Shown here in pieces: positions 43,674 to 53,613 of a stretch of DNA of 64,000 nucleotides. The notes beneath the pieces were generated by a model. That model was not told the DNA's origin, ran no database searches, and worked only from the letters and a program-made list of their open reading frames with translations. Within the stretch, counting starts at the first letter, position 1. Each line of letters begins with the position of its first letter. Source of the DNA: Spirosoma radiotolerans (GTDB taxonomy: Bacteria > Bacteroidota > Bacteroidia > Cytophagales > Spirosomataceae); contig NZ_CP010429.1 of the NCBI RefSeq assembly GCF_000974425.1, forward strand, positions 2,852,001-2,916,000, read 5' to 3'. A program made the translations under genes and the position numbers.

Positions 43674-46085
43674 TTACAGGACGAAGGAGTTTTTACCGCC
43701 CAGCAATGGATGGCGTTTTCCTTTCCAGAGTAGGTGCCCTGATGTATTAGTGGGCAAGTCAATCTGAATCATCCACTGCTTGTTAACTAGTTTGTAACGC
43801 ACATCTATTCTTCCGTTGGGGTGCGGCATTTGACCGGCTATTTTTTTTAGGGTTCCTACATGCGGTTCAATTTTTATCGTCCTGAATCCAGGGCTTTCGC
43901 TGTCAATTCCCAGGACGGTCCGAAAAAACTCAATGTTAGGACTAGCACCCCAGGCATGGCAATCAGAACGAGTGGTTTTTACGTCTGATGTTTCTCCCCA
44001 GGTCGTTAGGCCTAACGTTATATTTTCCCGCCATATAGTCAACCAGTTTAAATACTCATTACCTAATCCTGCTTTCACTAAAGCCTGGTGCAGATAAAAT
44101 TTATAGTAAATAGACGCCTGTGCCAGTCCAGGTTCGGTAATTATTTTACGGGCAAGATTTGTGGCCGGTTGCCCCGTAATCAAGCCTGTCAAAATAGCCA
44201 GCGTATTGGTGTGCTGAGAGAAGAAGTCTTTTTCTTCCGTGTCGGCGTAGAGTAGGCGGGATGTAGCCCAATACTTCTGCTGAATCGTTTTTTTTAACAA
44301 TTCGACCTGTTTTTTGTAAGCACCCGCATAAGACGGTTCACCCAGACCAGCTTCCAATTCTGCGGCCAACTGGTAAGTCCACAGCAGGTGTAAATCCAAA
44401 AGGGCCGAATGGCCACTCTTGTCAATAGGAGGGGCTCCAAAATTCCAGCCTTTACCGTCGACAGCCCAGTCTGAGAATAACCAATAGGGAACGCCTTTCA
44501 GCGAGCCATTGGGCTGCTGGTAATGGCTAAAAAATGAAAGAACCTGCCGCATGCCAGGTAGCTTGTTTTTTACGAAAGCCTGATCCGGGCGGTATTTCCA
44601 GTAATCATGCAACATGCCAATCCACCACAACGAAAAAGGTGGAATCATCTGGGGTGTGGCAGATGGATGGCGACTCTGCGTAACGCCTTCCGCCAGGCGC
44701 GAATGATCCATCAGATCCAGCGCGTTCCGCACCAGGCGATCATCACCAGCGTTATAAAACGAAATTAAGGCCTGAATTCGGGCATCCCCAATGTATTGAA
44801 GCTGCTCGTAGTACGGACAGTCCATGTAGGTTTCAAAGGCACACAATCGGGCCGTTCGCCAGCCAATGTCCAGCATCTTATTTAATTCCGGGTCTTCGCT
44901 GTTCAGCGTAGCCTGATTCTTAAACGGATACCCCGTGAAGGTGCTGAACACATCCTCAATAATCAAGGGCTCGTTCTTTGTTTCGATAGTCAGTTGAATG
45001 TAGCGATACGTTCGCCAAAGCAGTGATGTAAAGGTTTGCTGGTTGCTGCCGTCGGCGATGATAAGATCTTCGCGTCCAACCATCACTTTGCCCTCTACTT
45101 CATTCCGGTTGCCTTTATCCCCGCCCTGATTTAAGGCTTCAGCGTATGTAAGTGTCACCTTGGCGTTTAGGCCCCGACTCATGATTAACGTTGGATAGGC
45201 ATTGGTTAAAACCGATTGATCAAGCAGGAAGCAGGCTTTTGTATTGGCCGGAACTGTAATGGCGGATGGGAGCGATGGAAATGGGGATGGAATGCTTAGT
45301 CCAGTCACCTTTCGGACTCTTGATAGGCGTTGAGGAGTGAGTTCCATTGGTGGAATCGGAGAGGGTACCAGTGCCCATCCATAAGGAGAGGCTCCAACTC
45401 CCTTGGGCGTTCCTTCAAAAAGCGCATGGGCTGGTTTCCAGTTGCTATCATCAAATGAGGCTTTCTCCCAGCCTTTTATATGATTCTGCATCCTAATAGA
45501 CTCCCCAGGTCCGGCCACGTAATACCCGAAAGTATTATTGACAGCTAACGGGCGATAACTACTGTCCTGTTGACATAGCCAGCTGGTATTTGTGTTGATG
45601 ACTTCTTCTGCTACCGTATTTCCCTGGAGAATAAACGCTGTTCGGACGGAGAGTTGAGCTTCAGGTCGAAGATCGCCTTCATTCCAGACCTTAGCGGCTA
45701 TTATATTTTTACCAGACTGCAGATACGGAGCAATGTCTATAGTTTCAAAATTCCAGTAAAGTAAATCACCTCGTGCCGGGCCCAGTGAAACCAGTTTTTC
45801 ATTAACGTATAATTTATAGCGATTGTCCGCTGATACGTGAACAATAAAGGACGACGGTTTTTGCGGTAAATCAAGGGTTTTTCGGTAAACATAAATGCCA
45901 TACGAACGAAGCGTTTCTTTGGACGAAGCGATCCAGAAGGCTGTCCAGTTCTTTGTCAGCAGTGATGGCTGAATCGATTGCGCATGGATTTTTAGACCCA
46001 GAAAAATCAATAAAATAAGCGTGAAGGAAGCGTGCTTTTTCACCGTAAGCGGTTTTAGAAATGAAGTAGGAAGCAAAGCTATCAA
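43674..46085 (-). CDS. Glycoside hydrolase family 78 alpha-L-rhamnosidase-like
   Basis: An 803-residue secreted protein with a signal peptide (LILLIFLGLKIHAQ), N-terminal beta domains (VYRKTLDLPQKPSSFIVHVSADNRYKLYVN) and the (alpha/alpha)6 domain with MDCPYYEQLQYIGDARIQALI near residue 420, a signature of GH78-type enzymes. GH78 hydrolyses alpha-L-rhamnosides in pectin side chains and plant glycosides. The frame begins with a TTG overlapping the GH2 stop; a GTG at 46043 (VKKHASFTL) would give a shorter, more usual signal peptide. Together with GH2 it suggests rhamnogalacturonan or another rhamnose/galactose glycan. Confidence 0.88.
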   Translation of the reverse strand: MIALLPTSFLKPLTVKKHASFTLILLIFLGLKIHAQSIQPSLLTKNWTAFWIASSKETLRSYGIYVYRKTLDLPQKPSSFIVHVSADNRYKLYVNEKLVSLGPARGDLLYWNFETIDIAPYLQSGKNIIAAKVWNEGDLRPEAQLSVRTAFILQGNTVAEEVINTNTSWLCQQDSSYRPLAVNNTFGYYVAGPGESIRMQNHIKGWEKASFDDSNWKPAHALFEGTPKGVGASPYGWALVPSPIPPMELTPQRLSRVRKVTGLSIPSPFPSLPSAITVPANTKACFLLDQSVLTNAYPTLIMSRGLNAKVTLTYAEALNQGGDKGNRNEVEGKVMVGREDLIIADGSNQQTFTSLLWRTYRYIQLTIETKNEPLIIEDVFSTFTGYPFKNQATLNSEDPELNKMLDIGWRTARLCAFETYMDCPYYEQLQYIGDARIQALISFYNAGDDRLVRNALDLMDHSRLAEGVTQSRHPSATPQMIPPFSLWWIGMLHDYWKYRPDQAFVKNKLPGMRQVLSFFSHYQQPNGSLKGVPYWLFSDWAVDGKGWNFGAPPIDKSGHSALLDLHLLWTYQLAAELEAGLGEPSYAGAYKKQVELLKKTIQQKYWATSRLLYADTEEKDFFSQHTNTLAILTGLITGQPATNLARKIITEPGLAQASIYYKFYLHQALVKAGLGNEYLNWLTIWRENITLGLTTWGETSDVKTTRSDCHAWGASPNIEFFRTVLGIDSESPGFRTIKIEPHVGTLKKIAGQMPHPNGRIDVRYKLVNKQWMIQIDLPTNTSGHLLWKGKRHPLLGGKNSFVL

Positions 46086-48544
46086 TGGATGACAAGCGTA
46101 ATCTCGGCGGATTGCAAGCCATTAGCTGACGCCTTCACTTTAATGGTCCCTTTCGTTTCACCGGGCCGAATAATAGCGAGACACCGACCCCGATACGTCA
46201 TTCGATCCGGTTGCTGAAAACTAGCCATGTCTGTTGGGTTACCATTACCAACAGCCGCCAGGTAACCCTCTCCGCTTACCTGAAATGAAAGCAGGGCCTC
46301 CGTAGTTGGAACTGTGTTTTCCTGAGCGTCTACCACTTCTGCGTATATATAAGCCAGTTCATCGGGACCTGCTTTCAATGTCGGCCGATCAGCCGTGAGC
46401 CGGATATGGTGGGCTGCTGAAGTTGTCGTCAGCCTTACGCGGCCAGTCTCCTGTCCATTGTGTAAGCCAACAGCTTCCAATGTGCCGGGCTGATAAGGGA
46501 CATTGAAGACGGCGACGATACTGCTGTCCGGCAACGTCTGATCGCCAATTTGGTGCCCATTCAGCAGAAGGCGAACTCGTGAGCTTCGGGTGAAAACGCG
46601 AACCTGCAGAGGCTTTCCCTCAGCCCCTGGCCAAGTCCAGCTTTGGTGTTCATCGGGCCATCCCCAGTTGGTCACAGACTCTTTCATGCCATTGGGTATA
46701 GGCGCGTGAACGGCCATTTGGATGGGACTATTGCGCCAGACCACATCGCGGTAATAGGATTGGGGCTTTTTAGTGCCAATCAGATCTAAATCGCCACAGT
46801 AGGCGTTAAACCAGGGCCAGGGCAATACCGCAGTGGTGCTATCTTTCTCATTTTCAGGCTGCACAAGTGAGTGACCAATGGCCGTCTCACCCATGTAATC
46901 CATCGCGGTCCAGACGAAGTCGCCGATAACATATGGATGTTTCTCTACCTGTTGCCAGTTCTCGAAAGCTTCTTTAGCAAACGTTTCGGTACCGACCATA
47001 ATGCGGTTTGGAAACTGCTGATGATCTGATTCGTAGTGTTTCCATTCGTAGTTGTACCCACCAACTTCTAATAGCGCAAATGCTTTAGCGGACGCGTCCC
47101 ATTGCATACCGGGGTGTTCCCAGAAACTACAAATGGCCTCCGTCGTCGGGCGGGTCAAATCAAGTTTATGGACCAAACTGACCATTTTTTTAGTTAGGAC
47201 CAGTCCAGATGAGTCAGCACGTTCGCTAATTTCATTGCCGATGCTCCACAGAATAATGGATGGATGGTTTCGGTCTCGCTGAATCATGGCGGTTAGATCG
47301 CGTTCCCACCAGGTATCGAAGTCAAGGTGATAATCGTGCGGTTTTTTCGGTCGTTCCCACATATCGAATGCTTCATCAATAACCAGCATCCCTAACCGGT
47401 CGCAAGCATCCAGAAAGGCAGGCGATGGTGGGTTGTGGCTACTTCGAACGGCGTTGAATCCGTTTGCTTTCAGTAGTTCGACCTTTCGTTCCTCTGCCCG
47501 GTCGATGGCTACGGCCCCCAATGGCCCATTGTCGTGGTGGACACAGCCCCCCTTAAGTAAAATGCGTCGGCCGTTCAGGGTGAATCCAGTCTGAGCGTCG
47601 AAGTGAATAGTCCGTATCCCAAATTGAGACGTTAAACTGTCCACTTTTCGGTTGTTCTGCCAAATCGTTATCGTGGCTCTGTACAGGTAGGGTGTATCAA
47701 CTGACCACAACGTTGGCTGTTGTATTGACAGCGTTTGGGTGACTATGGCTTGATCGGTCAGGGTTACTGTCTTTTTAATACCTTTTACAAACTGCCCATC
47801 CGAGGTTTGTAGAGACACTTGTACGGTGACTCGTGCTGGGCTCGTCTGGTCATTTTTTACGTTTGTACTGATCTGAACCTGCGCAGCTTTACTGGAAACC
47901 TGTGGAGTCGTTATGACAATCCCCCAGGGGGCAAGATGAACGGGTTCCGCTATTGTTAGCCAGACATGCCGATAAATGCCGGAACCTGTATACCAGCGCG
48001 TATTTTGGCCCTCATTTCGCACACGAACGGCCAGAACATTTGGTTGATCTGCTGGACGCAGATAGGGGGTAAGGTCGAACACGAATGGTGTGTATCCATA
48101 CGGATGATAGCCCAAATGATGGCCATTTAGCCACACATCCACATTCCGGTAAACACCGTCAAACTGAATGGAAATCTTCTTTGTTTGATAAGCAGACTTA
48201 AGCGTAAAGGTCTTTCGATACCACCCCGTACCGCCAACCGCATAGCCCGTAGAGGTGGCACCCACGCTAGTTTTTGAAAATGGCCCCACAATGGCTTCCG
48301 ACCCCTGGCCCGGTAGATCCTCGATGCTCCAGTCGTGGGGTAAGCGTACTCGTCGCCAACCGGAATCGTCATACTCCGGCTGCTCCGCCCCAGACACACT
48401 ATCCTTCAGAAATGCCCATTCCTGATCGAAGAGCTGGGTTCGGACGGCCTTTGTAGTAGGTAGTGCGTTGGCTTGGTATTTTTCTGGTTGAGCACTTGTT
48501 TCAAGCGTACTGAGTAAGCAAACAATGAGGATTAATGTTCTCAT
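46082..48544 (-). CDS. Glycoside hydrolase family 2 (beta-galactosidase-like)
   Basis: I chose the ATG at 48544, which starts a signal peptide (MRTLILIVCLLSTLETSAQ), 820 residues; a longer frame to 48610 adds a charged stretch before it. It has the sugar-binding jelly roll (WRRVRLPHDWSIEDLPG, GVYRNVDVWLNGHHLG), an Ig-like domain, the barrel with acid/base Glu in WSIGNEISERAD (about 436) and nucleophile Glu in MVGTETFAKEAF (about 518), and C-terminal DUF4982/BIG-like domains. Members remove beta-galactose or beta-glucuronic acid. It is the first enzyme after SusD, behind a perfect 30-bp palindrome. Confidence 0.92.
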   Translation of the reverse strand: MRTLILIVCLLSTLETSAQPEKYQANALPTTKAVRTQLFDQEWAFLKDSVSGAEQPEYDDSGWRRVRLPHDWSIEDLPGQGSEAIVGPFSKTSVGATSTGYAVGGTGWYRKTFTLKSAYQTKKISIQFDGVYRNVDVWLNGHHLGYHPYGYTPFVFDLTPYLRPADQPNVLAVRVRNEGQNTRWYTGSGIYRHVWLTIAEPVHLAPWGIVITTPQVSSKAAQVQISTNVKNDQTSPARVTVQVSLQTSDGQFVKGIKKTVTLTDQAIVTQTLSIQQPTLWSVDTPYLYRATITIWQNNRKVDSLTSQFGIRTIHFDAQTGFTLNGRRILLKGGCVHHDNGPLGAVAIDRAEERKVELLKANGFNAVRSSHNPPSPAFLDACDRLGMLVIDEAFDMWERPKKPHDYHLDFDTWWERDLTAMIQRDRNHPSIILWSIGNEISERADSSGLVLTKKMVSLVHKLDLTRPTTEAICSFWEHPGMQWDASAKAFALLEVGGYNYEWKHYESDHQQFPNRIMVGTETFAKEAFENWQQVEKHPYVIGDFVWTAMDYMGETAIGHSLVQPENEKDSTTAVLPWPWFNAYCGDLDLIGTKKPQSYYRDVVWRNSPIQMAVHAPIPNGMKESVTNWGWPDEHQSWTWPGAEGKPLQVRVFTRSSRVRLLLNGHQIGDQTLPDSSIVAVFNVPYQPGTLEAVGLHNGQETGRVRLTTTSAAHHIRLTADRPTLKAGPDELAYIYAEVVDAQENTVPTTEALLSFQVSGEGYLAAVGNGNPTDMASFQQPDRMTYRGRCLAIIRPGETKGTIKVKASANGLQSAEITLVIH

Positions 48545-48614
48545 GAACTCGTTTACGAATATCCGTTTGTTTTGGGCATCCCTTTTTGGCATTGCCTTAT
48601 TTCGCTTCAATAGG

Positions 48615-48644
48615 AAACCGGCGGGCTAATTAGCCCGCCGGTTT
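48615..48644 (-). promoter_or_regulatory. Perfect 30-bp palindrome between susD and the GH2 gene
   Basis: AAACCGGCGGGCTAA joined to TTAGCCCGCCGGTTT, with 15-bp arms and no unpaired loop base before folding. GC-rich stem with only three T after it on the minus strand. It fits an attenuator or an mRNA-stabilising hairpin that leaves susCD more abundant than the enzyme genes. Confidence 0.75.
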
Positions 48645-48725
48645 AGATAAATCACTTCACAAAAAAGACTATTTATGAAGACACTAGTCCTTTGTGATGC
48701 TATACAAGAGTTTTATAAGCTACGC

Positions 48726-50183
48726 TCATAAATTGGTATTGATGTTGGCATCGCCAATGGGTACCGGATACCAGTAGCTCGATTTTGTAATCGACCCAAT
48801 AGGTTTCAAATCATCAGCCGCTTTGTTAGCGGGTGCATTGGCGGTTTCGACCAGTTCAAGCCGTTGTAAATCAAACCATCGGGTCCACTCACCGGCAAAC
48901 TCCCAGGCTCGTTCGTCGACCACCACATTGGTGAAGTTGGATACCGATAAATTTGTTACATCGGCTAGCCCAGCCCGCTTCCGTACGGCATTCAGCGCGG
49001 TGTATGCATCCGCGCTGACACCACCACCCGACCGGGCCTGTGCCTCAGCATAAACCAGCAGGACGTGGGCGTAACGAATCATGTGCACCGGCATCGATGA
49101 CTGGTAATTCGTGTTGTCAGCCAGTCTGAATTTACGGTAGTAGGGGTGCTTTGACTGACTATCCTGCCACGAAATTTTGGTGCCATCGGGCTTTATAAAT
49201 TCGGTGTAAAATGTAATGTCTTTGCGTTTGCCCGCTGGAAATCGATTAAAGAATCCTACTTCCGCAAAAAAGTCATCCCATCCATTTTCGTCGCCCGGTG
49301 TGGCCGAACTGCCATAGAATGCATTGGCTGAACCCCCGTAGTTGACCGACGTCTGGAACGAAAATACTTCTTCCGATGTGCCAACCGAAGCAGGCGTTCC
49401 CGACCAGAGTGTTGCCAGATCGGGGACCAGATCAAAGCCATAACTAGCTTTGTTATCAATCACCTCTTTTGCTTTAGCAGCTGCCAGCGCATACTTGGAC
49501 GCATCTTTTATTGGCCAGCCGCCTTCGGTCAGGTATACATCTGCCAACAGAGCTTTAACCGAACCTTTGTTGGGCCGTCCCGCATCGCGTTTAGTCGTTG
49601 GCACGAGCGTTTCAGCCTGCAACAGATCGCTTTCAATTAGTTTGTAGATATCAGCAGGTGCGCTTTTTTGAATCGATAGCAAATCATTCGTAAAGTCGGC
49701 GCTCGTAATCAAGGGAATGTTGCCGTAGCCACGAACCAGCCAATAGTAGCCCAATGCTCGTAGAAAGTAGGCTTCACCCACAATAGCATTAATGGTATTT
49801 TGGTCCCCGGCCACGGTCTTATAATTGTTGATAATGTTGTTAGCACCTTGAATGGTCTTATAGCAACCGCTCCAGATCTGAGAAAGCCTTGAGTTCGATG
49901 ACACTACATCAAATTGATCGGTCTGTCGGAATTCGGCTTTGTTTCCACCACTGAGGGAGGTAACGTCATCGCCCCCCATTACATAGGCTTCCAGGGCGGA
50001 GGTAAGAAAACCACGCGCCCAGGTGCGCAGCATACCTTTATACGTACCGGTTAGAGCCGCTTCCAGCCCAGCAACATCCTGAATGGCGTTAGTCCCGACA
50101 ACCTGTCCTTCGGGTACTTCGTTGAGATAATCGTTGCAGCCAGCCAGGGACAGAAAAAGACAAAGTATGATTAATTTTTTCAT
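48726..50183 (-). CDS. SusD/RagB-family surface glycan-binding lipoprotein
   Basis: A 485-residue lipoprotein: MKKLIILCLFLSLAGC carries the lipobox LAGC at 13-16. The SusD fold is shown by the helical TPR-like region (GEAYFLRALGYYWLVRGYGNIPLI), the repeat region (VKALLADVYLTEGGWPIKDASKYA) and the end DERAWEFAGEWTRWFDLQRLEL and YWYPVPIGDANINTN. It serves as lid and binding protein of the SusC barrel encoded 21 bp upstream. It is shorter than the first SusD (596) and only distantly related, so the two loci probably take different glycans. Confidence 0.95.
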   Translation of the reverse strand: MKKLIILCLFLSLAGCNDYLNEVPEGQVVGTNAIQDVAGLEAALTGTYKGMLRTWARGFLTSALEAYVMGGDDVTSLSGGNKAEFRQTDQFDVVSSNSRLSQIWSGCYKTIQGANNIINNYKTVAGDQNTINAIVGEAYFLRALGYYWLVRGYGNIPLITSADFTNDLLSIQKSAPADIYKLIESDLLQAETLVPTTKRDAGRPNKGSVKALLADVYLTEGGWPIKDASKYALAAAKAKEVIDNKASYGFDLVPDLATLWSGTPASVGTSEEVFSFQTSVNYGGSANAFYGSSATPGDENGWDDFFAEVGFFNRFPAGKRKDITFYTEFIKPDGTKISWQDSQSKHPYYRKFRLADNTNYQSSMPVHMIRYAHVLLVYAEAQARSGGGVSADAYTALNAVRKRAGLADVTNLSVSNFTNVVVDERAWEFAGEWTRWFDLQRLELVETANAPANKAADDLKPIGSITKSSYWYPVPIGDANINTNL

Positions 50184-50204
50184 GACATTACTGAGTATAG
50201 GATG

Positions 50205-53200
50205 TTAAAAAGTTAAGCTCAAACCACCGGTAATCGTCTTTGAGTTGGGATACGATCCATAATCGATATTTTGGCCGATATCGCCGGAGCCATTGGAGGT
50301 TGACTCCGGGTCGATGCCTTTGTATTGAGTGAAGGTCAGCAGGTTGGTTGCGCTCACGAAAACGCTTACGGTACCAATGTTTTTCAGCGTCGATTTGGGC
50401 AGATTGTACGACAGGCTGATATTTTTCAAACGTACAAAATCACCTTTCTCTAAAAAACGGGTTGACTGCACGTAAAAATTTTCCTTTACGTTGCTGAACG
50501 CCGGAATATCCGACGTTTCGTTAACGCCGGGAATATACCGGTTCTTGATATCGGCAAACGTTGGCTGCCGTGCATCCGTGCTACCGACTATCCCATTGGC
50601 ATAGGTGTAATTAAGTTTGCTAAAATCAAATAAACCTTGAAAGAAGATGTTCAGTGACAGGCGTTTATAAGTAAACGTGTTGTTCCAGCCCAACGATGTT
50701 CTTGGCTGTCCGTTACCAATCACCTGATAGTCTGCTGCGTTAATCACCCCGTCGCCATTTAAATCCTGATAGTGAGCATCACCAGGTTTTTCGCCATAAC
50801 GAGTCGCCATATCGGCCTCGTTCGGTTTCCAGGTACCCATGTAGCGTAATCCCCAGAAGGATGTCAGAGACTGTCCCGGAATCAGGACGAACTCGTTCGA
50901 CGCATAGATAGTATCACTAGTCGAACTTAAACTCACAACCTTGTTTTGGAGTAGAGATACGTTGAATGAAGTATTCCAGCTGAAGTTATTCTTGTCGATC
51001 GGCGTTGCTTCCAGGGAGAATTCCCAACCCTTGTTCTGCACCCGACCTACGTTGCGAAGGATGCTGTTGCCACCAACATAGTCCGGCAAGGGTTGGTTTA
51101 ACAACAGATCACGGGTGTTTTTTACAAAGTAGTCGACTGAAAGGGTTACTTTTCCGTTCAGAAAAGACATGTCTGCCCCCCCATTTATTTGCTCCGTCGT
51201 TTCCCACTTTAAATCCGGATTGCCTGGGTTACCGAGGATGATACCATTGGTAACGCCATTGGTGAAGTAGCCCGATCGAAACGCGACGGCTGCATCATCC
51301 ACATTGGTGATGTAGGTAGACAGAGTTCCATAGGGATTTATGCCCTGATTACCCGTTAAACCCCAGCTACCCCGTATTTTCAGGTTGCTGAACAGGTGCT
51401 GTGACTGCATAAACTTCTCTTCCGACAGTTTCCAGCCCAGCGCCATGGATGGGAAAACACTATATCTGTTCTTTCCCTGAAACTTGGACGAACCATCCCG
51501 ACGAACCGTCGCTGACACCAAGTAACGGTCTTTCAAGGCGTAGTTGACCCGCCCTAAGTACGATAACAAACTCCATTTTCCGTATCCCGAACCAATCTGA
51601 TTGGACTCGGCCAGTGCCAAGTTGTTATAGGACTGAGCCGGATAGGTTAAATTAGCTGCATTGGCGTAAAACGATTCGCCGGTTTGCTGCTGGGTTTCAA
51701 AAACGCCAGTTATATCCAGCCGATGGATGGCATTGAATACCCGTTTAAACGTCAGCGTATTGGTATTTTGCAGCGTGATCTGCTCACCCGATGTCCGGCT
51801 GGCGCGCGGTAAACGGTTTGCAATCACTGGGCCGGAGTAATATTTACCCTGCTGGTTATTATAATTGACCCCATACTGAACATCCAGGGCCAGGCCGGGA
51901 ATAAACTCGTAGCGTACACCCCCAATCAGGTTAGCTGTCGTGCTATTGGTGCGATTGTCGGCATCGGTAGTTAGGGCAACCGGGTTTTCGAAAATCGACC
52001 CAACCGGGTCGCGATAGGTATAGTTACCATCAGCATCCCGAACAGGCGTGGTAGGTGCCCAGGCAAATGCCTGGGCAAGTGCACCCGACCGGGCAGCGGT
52101 ACCGCCGGTGTTATGATTCTCGCGCCGGGTTCCGGTGAAGTTCAACCGTACCGAAAACTTATCCGAAATCTGCGAAGCGATGTTGGAGCGGATCGCGTAA
52201 CGCTTGTAATCAGAGTTATTGATAATACCATTCTGATTCAGGTAGTTAGTCGAAATTAAATACGTAGTCTTTTCGTTTCCGCCCGAAACACCCAATTGAT
52301 ACTCTTGACCAACGGCTTTGCGGAGTATCTGATCCTGCCAGTTAGTGCCACTGTTTTGCTGATAGCCCGCGATTTGAGCCGGTGTATAGATCGGATTACC
52401 ACCGGTTGCCACCTGCCGCTCATTAACCACCTGGGCAAAGTCAGCTGCATTCAGCGTATTAATTTTTTTGAGTACTTCAGATGTCGAGATGCGGGTGTTA
52501 AAATTAACCTGCATGCCTTTTTTACTGCCCCCTTTGGTGGTAATGATAATCACGCCATTAGCACCCCGGCTCCCGTAAATAGCCGTGGCTGACGCATCTT
52601 TTAGAACTTCCATCGAGGCAATATCCTGCGCGTTGATGTTGTTGAAATCTGCCCCGACGAAGCCATCGACCACGTACAGCGGACTGTTATCTCCGTTAAT
52701 GGAGTTGGAGCCTCGAATACGAATACGAACATCGCCCCCTGGTGCACCAGCTGAACTAGTAACCTGAACGCCGGCCGCCCGACCCTGCAACGCTTGATCC
52801 AAACGGGTAACCGGCTGATCTTTAAAGTTTTCGGCTGAGATTGATGTTAACGCGCCTGTTACATCGCCTTTGCGTTGCGTTCCGTACCCCACTACAACAA
52901 CTTCATTCAACGACTTGACATCGGTTACAAGTACGATTTCCAGCCGCGTACGGTTGTTTACCAGCACTTCCTGTGTGACATAGCCAATCGACGAAACGAC
53001 CAGCGTATGTGCACCACTTTCGGGCAGATTCAACTTGAATTGACCATTGGCATCGGTCGTTGTACCAACAGAACCACTCCCCTTGAGTACGATTGTTGCT
53101 CCAGGAACGGTACCCCCGGTATTATCGATTACCTGTCCGGCAACAACGACGTCAGCATTCTTCTCGGTAAGAAACATAGGCGTAGTTTCGATCACCTGTT

Positions 53201-53576
53201 GCTGACCGGATAAAGGCATGCGCTTTAAAAGTACTTGATCACCAGACACTTCATACGTAATTTTTAAAGGTGTCAGCAACTCATTCAGCACAATGGCTAG
53301 TTTTACATCTTTTACTTTAAGCGAAGTGGCTCGTCCAGCCTGAATCAACTCCGGACTGTACATGAAGCGAATTCCTGAGACTTTAGCTAGTTTATCGAGA
53401 ATGGTTTCTACTTTCTGATTAGTCACCTGGAGCGTTATCCGGCGATTAAGTAAATCTTGTCCATAGCCATTACGAGCCAATGCGAAGCTGGTAAATAGGG
53501 CTATAAAGACAAGCTGAACAAGACTAAGGCGCATTATATAGAATAGCACGTTTTTCAAGGGTATTATTTTCTTCAT
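50205..53576 (-). CDS. SusC/RagA-family TonB-dependent transporter with STN signalling domain
   Basis: A 1123-residue protein. After the signal it has a secretin/TonB short N-terminal (STN) domain (about 45-115; VETILDKLAKVSGIRFMYSPE) that contacts a FecR-type anti-sigma factor. Then come the carboxypeptidase-like domain (about 145-215; VIDNTGGTVPGATIVLKGSG), the plug (NEVVVVGYGTQRKGDVTGAL, GVIIITTKGG) and the barrel. The STN domain and the FecR gene 37 bp upstream show trans-envelope induction: substrate binding releases the sigma factor. The first SusC here lacks this domain, so the two loci use different switches. Confidence 0.96.
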   Translation of the reverse strand: MKKIIPLKNVLFYIMRLSLVQLVFIALFTSFALARNGYGQDLLNRRITLQVTNQKVETILDKLAKVSGIRFMYSPELIQAGRATSLKVKDVKLAIVLNELLTPLKITYEVSGDQVLLKRMPLSGQQQVIETTPMFLTEKNADVVVAGQVIDNTGGTVPGATIVLKGSGSVGTTTDANGQFKLNLPESGAHTLVVSSIGYVTQEVLVNNRTRLEIVLVTDVKSLNEVVVVGYGTQRKGDVTGALTSISAENFKDQPVTRLDQALQGRAAGVQVTSSAGAPGGDVRIRIRGSNSINGDNSPLYVVDGFVGADFNNINAQDIASMEVLKDASATAIYGSRGANGVIIITTKGGSKKGMQVNFNTRISTSEVLKKINTLNAADFAQVVNERQVATGGNPIYTPAQIAGYQQNSGTNWQDQILRKAVGQEYQLGVSGGNEKTTYLISTNYLNQNGIINNSDYKRYAIRSNIASQISDKFSVRLNFTGTRRENHNTGGTAARSGALAQAFAWAPTTPVRDADGNYTYRDPVGSIFENPVALTTDADNRTNSTTANLIGGVRYEFIPGLALDVQYGVNYNNQQGKYYSGPVIANRLPRASRTSGEQITLQNTNTLTFKRVFNAIHRLDITGVFETQQQTGESFYANAANLTYPAQSYNNLALAESNQIGSGYGKWSLLSYLGRVNYALKDRYLVSATVRRDGSSKFQGKNRYSVFPSMALGWKLSEEKFMQSQHLFSNLKIRGSWGLTGNQGINPYGTLSTYITNVDDAAVAFRSGYFTNGVTNGIILGNPGNPDLKWETTEQINGGADMSFLNGKVTLSVDYFVKNTRDLLLNQPLPDYVGGNSILRNVGRVQNKGWEFSLEATPIDKNNFSWNTSFNVSLLQNKVVSLSSTSDTIYASNEFVLIPGQSLTSFWGLRYMGTWKPNEADMATRYGEKPGDAHYQDLNGDGVINAADYQVIGNGQPRTSLGWNNTFTYKRLSLNIFFQGLFDFSKLNYTYANGIVGSTDARQPTFADIKNRYIPGVNETSDIPAFSNVKENFYVQSTRFLEKGDFVRLKNISLSYNLPKSTLKNIGTVSVFVSATNLLTFTQYKGIDPESTSNGSGDIGQNIDYGSYPNSKTITGGLSLTF

Positions 53577-53613
53577 GTTGAGGGTATGTTAAGAATATAC
53601 TGAGTAATACAGA

